The notes below the pieces were generated by a model that was not told the DNA's origin, made no database searches, and was given only the letters and a program-made list of their open reading frames with translations. 34,445 nucleotides of DNA, from assembly GCF_021531655.1 (NCBI RefSeq), contig NZ_JADYUF010000037.1:1-34445 (forward strand). Direction: 5' to 3'. Shown piece by piece: positions 8,244-14,622 of this stretch; the stretch's first letter is position 1; each line of letters begins with the position of its first letter. A program made the translations under genes and the position numbers. This DNA comes from Leyella stercorea (GTDB lineage Bacteria > Bacteroidota > Bacteroidia > Bacteroidales > Bacteroidaceae).

Positions 8244-9902
8244 ATGGACAACAACACTAATAGCAAGCATGCGGCTGGCGGACCTCCCATGACGTTCGCC
8301 ATGCCCATGTATCACGACTTTGTGCCCAAGTGGATAAGGCCGTGGATATACGTAGTTCTGGCGTTCTGCTTCCAGCTGTCCAACGGCATGTATCTGGGTG
8401 CCATGAACAATATAGTGGGCGAGTGGGGCATAATGCGCGAGGATGTGCAGATGTGTCTGTACGCCACGCTTATCGGTATGGCGCTCTACTTCCCCGTACT
8501 CTTCCGCATGAAGTTCCGCTTCAGCAACAAGCTGCTGCTCATGACGTCTGCCGCCGTGATAGTGGTGTGCAATCTGCTGGCTACATTCCGTATGCCGCTG
8601 CCGCTGTTGTGGGCGCTGTGCGTGCTGTGCGGTATGGCTAAAATACAAGGCACATTCGAGTGTATGTCCACCATACAGCTGTGGATGACACCCAAGCGCG
8701 ACTTCGGCGTCTTCTTCCCTATACTGCACATCATTCTGCTCTGCTCCATTGAGGTGGCTGGCTATCTCGCCGCATGGTTTGCCTTCGACATGCACTGGAC
8801 CTACATGCACTGGCTCGTCATGGCGCTCATGCTCGTCGTGCTGCTTGTGCAGGCTCTGCTGACACGCCCCTTCCATGCCATGCCGCAAATCGTTCCGCTC
8901 AAGGGCATCGACTGGATGGGTGCGCTGCTGTGGTGTGTGCTGTGGCTGCAGGTGGCTTGGCTGCTCAACTATGGCGACTGGCTCGACTGGTGGCACTCGT
9001 CCGACTTCCGCCTTGTCACGGGCACTATGCTCATCACGCTCGCCGTATGTCTGCAACGCATGATGCACCATCCCAAGCCCTACATCGAACCGGCTATGTG
9101 GACCTATCACAATGTGGTGCCCGTGGTACTGCTCATCGGAGTGGTGGAGGCGCTCTTCTCGTGCGAGCATGTGCTCGAAATGGTGTACTACGAGGAGGTG
9201 ATGCACTACGCCGACCACACCTACGAGGCGCTCAACCAGTGGTCGTTGCCGGGCATTGTGGCAGGATGTCTGTTCTCGATAGGCTGGCTCAAGCTGATGC
9301 GATGGAACGTGTACAAGCTGATAGCGCTGGCGCTGGTGGCGTTCTGCATATATGCCGGCGGATTCTACGTGCTTGTCGACTCCAACATCAGCATCGAACA
9401 GCTGCGCATACCAATCCTCTGGCGCGGATTCAGCTACGCCGTTCTGTGCATTTCTTTTATGTGGTGTCTGCATGCCATCATGTCGTTCGAGCACTTCTTC
9501 CAGGCGTTGTCGGTGTTCAATGTTCTGCACATGTTTGTCGGCGGACTCGTTGGCGCGGCGCTGCACGGACGTGGCATGAGGTATTACGTTGCTGACGGAT
9601 TTGCCCGTTGTTCGGGTTATGTCGACAGCGTGCGCATGAGTGCCAGGGCGGTCAACTTTCCGCAGATGATGAATGGCATTGTGGAGGGATTTCTGGCGCA
9701 AAGCGTCAAGATACTGTTCGGATGGACTCTGATAGCCGGACTCTTCTTTGCTGCCCTCATGCTGTTGTGGGACATCCCGATGGTACGCCATCAGGTGAAG
9801 CATATTCCGGCATGGCCCGTAGTGGGAATGAGAGTGTTGCGCGGTGTGCAACGACAGCGACGACTGAAGCGTATAAGGCAGTTGCGCCGACAAAGACAGT
9901 AG
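8244..9902 (+). CDS. Multi-pass inner-membrane transporter, MFS/DHA2 (EmrB-like) position in efflux operon
   Basis: About 14 hydrophobic segments spread over 552 residues from ATG 8244; an upstream TTG inside the previous gene was rejected. By position (TolC, EmrA-like adaptor, then this) it should be the proton-driven pump of an EmrAB-TolC-like system. The sequence is diverged: I do not see the classical MFS motif A between helices 2 and 3, and the protein is rich in Trp, His and Met (for example FDMHWTYMHWLVMAL). Related Bacteroides proteins have, as I recall, been annotated as MFS transporter or mis-annotated as beta-carotene monooxygenase. The C-terminus is a strongly basic tail (RRLKRIRQLRRQRQ), expected in the cytoplasm. 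It ends the operon; repeat array A starts 98 bases later. Confidence 0.8.
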   Translation: MDNNTNSKHAAGGPPMTFAMPMYHDFVPKWIRPWIYVVLAFCFQLSNGMYLGAMNNIVGEWGIMREDVQMCLYATLIGMALYFPVLFRMKFRFSNKLLLMTSAAVIVVCNLLATFRMPLPLLWALCVLCGMAKIQGTFECMSTIQLWMTPKRDFGVFFPILHIILLCSIEVAGYLAAWFAFDMHWTYMHWLVMALMLVVLLVQALLTRPFHAMPQIVPLKGIDWMGALLWCVLWLQVAWLLNYGDWLDWWHSSDFRLVTGTMLITLAVCLQRMMHHPKPYIEPAMWTYHNVVPVVLLIGVVEALFSCEHVLEMVYYEEVMHYADHTYEALNQWSLPGIVAGCLFSIGWLKLMRWNVYKLIALALVAFCIYAGGFYVLVDSNISIEQLRIPILWRGFSYAVLCISFMWCLHAIMSFEHFFQALSVFNVLHMFVGGLVGAALHGRGMRYYVADGFARCSGYVDSVRMSARAVNFPQMMNGIVEGFLAQSVKILFGWTLIAGLFFAALMLLWDIPMVRHQVKHIPAWPVVGMRVLRGVQRQRRLKRIRQLRRQRQ

Positions 9903-10000
9903 GAGGAGGGTGTGTCAAACAAGTTCGGTCGGCAATGTTTTATACCTTATTCTATATGTAGGATTGCTGCTGTTTCCGACTAAAAAAACGGCTGTTCTTC

Positions 10001-10104
10001 AAAAGGGGTCCTTTTGCCTTCCAAAAGGACTCCTTTTGGACTGTAAAAGGACTCCTTTTGCACACCAAAACGAACCCTTTTGCAATGCAAAAGGACTACA
10101 TTTT
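10001..10104. repeat. 22-bp palindrome array A (5 units)
   Basis: Five units begin at 10001, 10023, 10045, 10067 and 10089, an exact 22-bp period. Each is AAAAGGACTCCTTTTG or a close variant, followed by a 6-base spacer (CCTTCC, GACTGT, CACACC, CAATGC); the last unit decays into CTACATTTTTTTT. The array lies between the convergent ends of the transporter gene and the DUF2023 gene. Arrays B, C and D have the same build. Confidence 0.9.
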
Positions 10105-10235
10105 TTTTAGTGTTTAATTATTAGTGGTTTGGTGATTGATTATTGGTAGTTTGATGATTGGTTGTTAGTGGTTCAGTTGTCTTAAATACAGCAAACTGAA
10201 AGCTGCTGCCATAGGAGGGTAGGGCGTGTCAAAAC
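10105..10235. other. Low-complexity intergenic DNA
   Basis: AT-rich sequence made of degenerate TAGTGGTTTGGTGATTGAT-like words up to about 10180, then unstructured sequence. No coding potential on either strand. Confidence 0.5.
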
Positions 10236-10440
10236 TCAAACAATGCGGGCTGAAAGCCCAATAGGCTCATAGCTCAAGGCAGCGCCTTGGGTATACGAAT
10301 TGAAAATAGCAATGCGCCCTGTAAGGGCAAAAGCATTGATTATTAACGCTTTTGCCCTTACAGGGCGCATTGCTATTTGGGATACTTTTACCCAGGGCGT
10401 GTGCCCTGGGCTATGGGCTTCTGCCCCCTTCGGGGCGTGC
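10236..10440. repeat. REP/BIME-like palindromic element with a perfect 31-bp inverted repeat
   Basis: The core arms 10304-10334 and 10348-10378 are perfect inverted repeats of 31 bp (starting AAATAGCAATGCGCCC) around a 13-base loop. The similarity continues outward imperfectly to about 10236 and 10440 through nested palindromes (GGGCTGAAAGCCC, CCAGGGCGTGTGCCCTGG, GCCCCCTTCGGGGC). This is the head-to-head pair structure of bacterial REP/BIME elements. No transposase of the REP-associated type is in the window. Confidence 0.8.
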
Positions 10441-10489
10441 TGCTTAGAGTTTTGCACACCCTCCTATAGGTTATATCCGTAAACGGTAT

Positions 10490-10858
10490 CTACGAATTGA
10501 GATGACAGTTGCATTTGTCCTTGCGCTCACAATATCTCTCGCATTGGGCGCAAATGTCATAGCCCAGCATCGCGCCGAGCATGAAGTCCTCCTCGGGAGT
10601 GAGCAGATTGAGCGGACGTGTCACAATCATGCGTATGGCGTTGAGGCACTCCTCGCGGCCGAAGTATAGGTTCAGACGGTCGTTGCCAACGGGTTGGATC
10701 ACGTATTTGATGTTCTGGCTTTCCAGACGGCGTATGGCGAAGTCCTCATACTTCTTGTTGAAGGTGAATAGCACCATACGGCGCACACCCTTCTTGTATT
10801 CGTATATATGGTTCATCAGAACCTTCATGTCTATGGGTAGTACTGTGGATTGCTGCAT
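10490..10858 (-). CDS. DUF2023 family protein, flavodoxin partner
   Basis: A small (122-residue) protein that I recognise as DUF2023 from [19 protein letters not shown] and the overall length. It has no signal peptide. A compact alpha/beta part (about 11-105) ends in a Cys-rich tail [17 protein letters not shown], with five Cys that could bind metal. ATG 10858 is taken as start; ATG 10828 ([12 protein letters not shown]) fits family N-termini equally well. It lies 49 bases downstream of the flavodoxin gene on the same strand, and this pairing suggests a role in flavodoxin electron transfer or maturation (inference). Confidence 0.82.
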   Translation of the reverse strand: MQQSTVLPIDMKVLMNHIYEYKKGVRRMVLFTFNKKYEDFAIRRLESQNIKYVIQPVGNDRLNLYFGREECLNAIRMIVTRPLNLLTPEEDFMLGAMLGYDICAQCERYCERKDKCNCHLNS

Positions 10859-10907
10859 GATTGTGAACTTGAGGATTTAAATATGAGAGTAAGAACAGAT
10901 GTATTGG

Positions 10908-11405
10908 TTACAGACTGGGCTGTATCTCAGCCACCCATGCGTCGATGCGCTCGTCGGTCTTGTCGTCTTCGTTCACCTCGTCGAGCGCCAGACCTACAAA
11001 CTTTCCGTCAACCACCGATTCCGAGTCATCGAAAGTATAGCCGTCGGTAGACACGCCACCGATAACGTTGGCACCTGCATTCTTTGCTGCGTTGTACAGC
11101 TCAGCCATTCCGCCTACGAAGGTGTCGGGGTAAGACTCGGAGTCGCCGCAGCCGAAGATGGCTACACTCTTGCCCTCAAGGTTGGCACCCTTGAGCGTCT
11201 TCAGTCCGTCGTACCAGTCGTCCTGCACCTCGCCAGCACCCCATGTAGATGTGCCGAGAATCAGATTGTCGTTGTCGGCGATGACGCTGTCGTCAAGGTC
11301 GGTGACGTTGATGATGTTGTCTACGCCCAGTTTGGCACCTATTCTGCCAGCCAGGTCTTCACAAGTACCAGTGCTTGTGCCATAGATGATTACAGTCTTC
11401 TTCAT
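10908..11405 (-). CDS. fldA: Flavodoxin (FMN electron carrier)
   Basis: Cytoplasmic FMN-binding electron carrier, usually induced when iron for ferredoxin is scarce. The 165-residue length fits long-chain flavodoxins. The phosphate-binding loop is GTSTGTCEDLA at residues 9-19. The first isoalloxazine loop carries Trp in TSTWGAGEVQDDW, and the second is the GCGDSESYPDTFVGG motif. The protein is strongly acidic, as usual. It has its own promoter and an approximately 85-base leader, and heads an operon with the DUF2023 gene. Confidence 0.95.
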   Translation of the reverse strand: MKKTVIIYGTSTGTCEDLAGRIGAKLGVDNIINVTDLDDSVIADNDNLILGTSTWGAGEVQDDWYDGLKTLKGANLEGKSVAIFGCGDSESYPDTFVGGMAELYNAAKNAGANVIGGVSTDGYTFDDSESVVDGKFVGLALDEVNEDDKTDERIDAWVAEIQPSL

Positions 11406-11493
11406 AATCTTCAGTTGTTTTTATTTAGAAATTTATGGTTAAAGTTCTTGGTTTTATCACCGCCAAGCATTCTGCTCGGTCGTATCACCGCTG

Positions 11494-11524
11494 CAAAATT
11501 AGCTCGGTTTTAACTTCTACACAA
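11494..11524 (-). promoter_or_regulatory. Bacteroidetes promoter for the flavodoxin operon
   Basis: On the minus strand TTG (11522-11524), 20 bases, then TAATTTTG (11494-11501). It matches consensus and spacing and leaves an approximately 85-base untranslated leader before the flavodoxin ATG. Confidence 0.75.
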
Positions 11525-11578
11525 TACCTAAATTCTATGATTTTTAGGATTCTATGGTGGATTGTGAGTTGCTTTCTG

Positions 11579-11586
11579 TATCTTTG
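11579..11586 (+). promoter_or_regulatory. -7 box TATCTTTG for the DUF1016 gene
   Basis: A TAnnTTTG element 26 bases before ATG 11612. The best TTG upstream is at only 14 bases spacing, so the -33 part is weak. It supports the ATG at 11612 over upstream in-frame codons. Confidence 0.5.
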
Positions 11587-11611
11587 TAAACATCTATACA
11601 ACAACTACATT

Positions 11612-12817
11612 ATGAAAGATATATCAACATACGCCCATGACGGCATGGAACTTCCTTTTGAGGATTGGAGCAACAAGCTTCACTCCTTTGGCGACTTGAC
11701 TTCCATTATTCAGTCAACTCACGATGCCGCTCTGTCTTCTGCGGTCAAAGCGATCAACCGTTTGCAGACAATGCGCAACTGGCTCATAGGTTATTACATC
11801 GTGGAATATGAACAGCACGGCAAGGATAGGGCAGAGTATGGGGCGAAGCTGCTGAAGAAACTGGAGGAGAGAGTGAATAGGAAGGGAATAAACATAACCC
11901 TATTAAAAAACTCTCGAAGCTTTTACCTTCACTATCCTCAGATGGCAGAGAACTTAGTTCCTGCAATTAGTCCGACAGTGTCGGACCAATTAGTAAAACG
12001 AGTTAACGCATTGTCAACAAACGATAATTTTTGGTCTGATAATAAACAAAAAGAAAAAAGTCCGACAGTGTCGGACCAATTCAAAACTTCAGGCAAAAAA
12101 ATAATATCGTCACTGTCATTCTCTCATATTGTTGAGTTACTTACTCTCGACGACCCTCTTGCCCGTTATTTCTACGAGCAGGAGTGCATCAAGTGTACAT
12201 GGTCGGTTCGTGAGCTTCGTCGTCAGATAAGTACCAACCTATATATAAGGGCTGGTATCAGCACCAATCCGGACAAACTGTTGTCGCTTCCTTCCGTTCA
12301 AGGTCATGATTCGGCAGAGTTACAGATACGCCAACCTTTCACCTTTGAGTTTCTTGGATTGAAACCGCAGGACGTTATTGACGAACATGACTTGGAGAAT
12401 GCACTAATCAGTCATCTGCAAGAGTTCATTCTTGAACTTGGAAAGGGCTTCTGTTTAGAGTCACGACAAAAGCGCATTATCATCGATGACGAATATTATT
12501 ATCCCGATCTTGTGTTCTATAACCGCATTCTGCATTGCGGAGTAATCATCGAACTAAAGAACGAGGAATTCTCATACGAGAACTTCGGACAGCTCAACGC
12601 ATACGTATCTCATTATCGCGAGAACGAAATGCAACCCGGCGACAATCCTCCTATCGGCATTCTCCTCTGCACTCGCAAGGGAAAGAAAATGGTTGAGTAT
12701 GCTCTTGCGGGCATGGACAACCAGCTGTTTGTTTCCACGTACATGCTACAGTTGCCCGACAAGAAAACGCTGGAGGACTTTTTGCGAAGACAATTAAGCG
12801 AGCAGAACGAAGTGTAA
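11612..12817 (+). CDS. YhcG/DUF1016 family PDDEXK nuclease-domain protein
   Basis: A 401-residue protein with a DUF1016 N-terminal helical domain (about 25-110, containing RNWLIGYYIVEYEQHGKDRAEYG) and a C-terminal PD-(D/E)XK nuclease-like domain: YYPDLVFYN with Asp299, then IELKNEEF with Glu314 and Lys316. The family is often near restriction-modification genes or mobile elements; its function is unsettled (DNA degradation, repair or defence have been suggested). The start at 11612 follows the -7 box and removes a spurious N-terminal extension. The linker between the domains contains SPTVSDQ twice (from residues 120 and 150), encoded by two identical 17-bp DNA palindromes exactly 90 bases apart. 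The stop codon is 2 bases from that of the convergent agcS-like gene. Confidence 0.88.
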   Translation: MKDISTYAHDGMELPFEDWSNKLHSFGDLTSIIQSTHDAALSSAVKAINRLQTMRNWLIGYYIVEYEQHGKDRAEYGAKLLKKLEERVNRKGINITLLKNSRSFYLHYPQMAENLVPAISPTVSDQLVKRVNALSTNDNFWSDNKQKEKSPTVSDQFKTSGKKIISSLSFSHIVELLTLDDPLARYFYEQECIKCTWSVRELRRQISTNLYIRAGISTNPDKLLSLPSVQGHDSAELQIRQPFTFEFLGLKPQDVIDEHDLENALISHLQEFILELGKGFCLESRQKRIIIDDEYYYPDLVFYNRILHCGVIIELKNEEFSYENFGQLNAYVSHYRENEMQPGDNPPIGILLCTRKGKKMVEYALAGMDNQLFVSTYMLQLPDKKTLEDFLRRQLSEQNEV

Positions 12818-12819
12818 GG

Positions 12820-14175
12820 TTACTCGTTCATCTCGCGGTCGAGTCGGTCGCGCCACAGATACTTGCGCGTCTCATGCACGATTACGCCATTCAGGAATAT
12901 CAGCGACAGCAGATTAGGAATAGCCATGAGGGCGTTCATGCAGTCGGCTATGTTCCACACTATAGCGAGATTGGCAACGCTGCCTGCAAATACTGCCACG
13001 ATGTAGAGCAGACGATAGACGTAGGTGCAGCGCTTTCCCTTGATATATTCCATTGCTCGCTCGCCATAATAGCCCCATCCGAGAATGGTGCTGAAGGCGA
13101 ATGTCAGCAAGCCGAAGCTCAATATGAACGGACCGATGACTGGAATCTTCGAGAAAGCCATCTTCGTCAGCTCAGCACCTTCGCTGTAGTCGATGTCGGG
13201 ATAGGCTATGATACTGCTTACAATGACGAGCCCGGTGAGCGCACATATCACCACCGTGTCCCAGAATGTGCCCGTTGACGATACCAAAGCCTGGCGTACC
13301 GGATTCTTTGTGCGTGCAGCTGCGGCAACGATTGGGGCTGAACCGAGTCCCGACTCATTGCTGAACAGACCGCGCGCTATGCCGTAACGGGCTGCCATCA
13401 TGACCGAACCGCCCGCAAATCCGCCTCCTGCTGCTTCCGGCGAGAATGCCGAATGCACTATCAGTCTTATCGCCGGCACGATGTAGCAGGCATTGCCACA
13501 CAATATGTAGACGCATCCCAACACATACAGCAATGCCATAAACGGAACCAGCATGCTGCACACCTTTGATATGCTTCGAACTCCGCCGATGAGCACAGCA
13601 GCCGTAAGCAACATCAGTATGCTGCCACTCAACTCCGTGCTGATGCCATACGAAGCATGCATTATGGTCGAAATGGCATTGGCTTGCACCGTGCATCCTA
13701 TGCCGAATGCTGCTATTGCTGTGAACAAGGCAAAGAGAAATCCCATCTTGCGCCAGCCCAAACCTCGTTCCAGAGTATACATCGGACCTCCCTGCATGCG
13801 TCCGCTCTCAGACTTTACTCTGTATTTTATGGCGAGCAAAGCCTCGGAATATTTTGTAGAAATGCCGAAAACGCCCGTCAACCAACACCAGAACACAGCT
13901 CCAGGACCGCCTAATGCCACCGCCGTAGCAACACCAATGATGTTTCCCGTACCTATTGTGGCAGCAAGAGCGGTAGCAAGCGCGCCAAACTGCGACACGT
14001 CTCCCTTCTGCGATTTGTCGCGTTGTACCGACAGACGGATGGCTGTGAATATCTTGCGTTGAGGGAAACGCAGGCGGATAGTTAGAAAAATGTGGGTGCC
14101 AAGTAGCAATACCATCATTGGCCAGCCCCAAAGACACGAGCTGAGCGTGGCGAAAAAATCGTTGACGTTATCCAT
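12820..14175 (-). CDS. Alanine/glycine:cation symporter family protein (AgcS)
   Basis: Inner-membrane sodium- or proton-coupled amino-acid importer of 451 residues, the usual size. It carries the family signature around GTGNIIGVATAVALGGPGAV (residues 75-94) and the conserved GGPMYTLERGLG and RGLFSNESGLGSAPIV stretches. About eleven hydrophobic segments are visible. It is monocistronic, with an approximately 88-base leader containing a hairpin and a repeated CAAAATGCT word. The substrate is probably alanine or glycine by family; sequence alone does not decide. Confidence 0.92.
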   Translation of the reverse strand: MDNVNDFFATLSSCLWGWPMMVLLLGTHIFLTIRLRFPQRKIFTAIRLSVQRDKSQKGDVSQFGALATALAATIGTGNIIGVATAVALGGPGAVFWCWLTGVFGISTKYSEALLAIKYRVKSESGRMQGGPMYTLERGLGWRKMGFLFALFTAIAAFGIGCTVQANAISTIMHASYGISTELSGSILMLLTAAVLIGGVRSISKVCSMLVPFMALLYVLGCVYILCGNACYIVPAIRLIVHSAFSPEAAGGGFAGGSVMMAARYGIARGLFSNESGLGSAPIVAAAARTKNPVRQALVSSTGTFWDTVVICALTGLVIVSSIIAYPDIDYSEGAELTKMAFSKIPVIGPFILSFGLLTFAFSTILGWGYYGERAMEYIKGKRCTYVYRLLYIVAVFAGSVANLAIVWNIADCMNALMAIPNLLSLIFLNGVIVHETRKYLWRDRLDREMNE

Positions 14176-14233
14176 ATCTGACGTGTTTGTGTTATCACTT
14201 CGCGGCTTTCAAAATGCTACATTACATGGTTGG

Positions 14234-14270
14234 AGCATTGCAAAATGCTTAATTAAACGTTGCAAAGGTA
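14234..14270 (-). promoter_or_regulatory. -7 box TACCTTTG and leader hairpin of the agcS-like gene
   Basis: TACCTTTG on the minus strand (14263-14270) lies about 88 bases before the ATG. Just downstream in the transcript, AGCATT-GCAA-AATGCT (14234-14249) can form a hairpin, and CAAAATGCT recurs at 14210-14218. No -33 TTG is evident. Confidence 0.5.
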
Positions 14271-14380
14271 ATAAAATAAAATCAAAACGCTGCATGTAGC
14301 GTGGATTTTATAAACAAGTAGTATGTGTGGGTATGGTGGAGTTAGAACCTACTGCTGGAATGAAACCCCGTAAACTAAAA

Positions 14381-14412
14381 ACAGCGGCCTACGCCGAAGC
14401 GTAAGTCGCTGT
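14381..14412 (-). terminator. Intrinsic terminator of the tRNA-Met gene
   Basis: On the minus strand a 14-position stem with one mismatch, TTCG tetraloop (arms ACAGCGACTTACGC and GCGTAGGCCGCTGT), is followed by TTTTTAG. It starts 10 bases after the tRNA 3' end. Confidence 0.85.
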
Positions 14413-14422
14413 AATAGAAGCG

Positions 14423-14496
14423 TGGACCAGCCTGGGCTTGAACCAGGGACCTCCAGATTATGAGTCTGTTGCTCTAACCAACTGAGCTACAAGTCC
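14423..14496 (-). tRNA. tRNA-Met (anticodon CAT)
   Basis: Read on the minus strand: acceptor GGACTTG/CTGGTCC (one T-T mismatch), D-arm GCTC..GAGC with AGTTGGTTA loop, anticodon loop CTCATAA, T-arm CCTGG-TTCAAGC-CCAGG, discriminator A. It is 74 bases with no encoded CCA. The CAT anticodon also occurs in tRNA-Ile(k2C), which cannot be excluded; the general pattern GTAGCTCAGTTGGTTAGAGCA resembles the elongator Met tRNA. Confidence 0.9.
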
Positions 14497-14598
14497 AACT
14501 TATACCTAATGGATAAGTTTGCGGGTGCAAAGATACTGCTTTTAAAGCAGAATGCCAAATTTTTAAACAAAAAAATGTGGGATACATGAAATTTGGTG

Positions 14599-14606
14599 TA
14601 ACTTTG
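14599..14606 (+). promoter_or_regulatory. -7 box TAACTTTG for the DUF5686 gene
   Basis: TAnnTTTG ending 16 bases before the GTG start. The leader would be only about 10 bases, which supports the GTG at 14623. The -33 region is TGTGG, a poor match. Confidence 0.55.
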
Positions 14607-14622
14607 CAACGAATATATAACC

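Noticed and set aside
7968..9893. 641-residue open frame on the minus strand
   Set aside because: It lies entirely antisense to the adaptor/transporter genes, is extremely rich in His, Gln and Arg, has no recognisable domain, and reflects the codon bias of the real genes.
10001..10104. CRISPR array (short regular repeats with variable spacers)
   Set aside because: The spacers are 5-6 bases and the period is 22, far too short for CRISPR; no cas genes are in the window.
9910..10110. Small protein after the transporter gene
   Set aside because: Its second half is array A read in frame; no promoter and no similarity outside the repeat.
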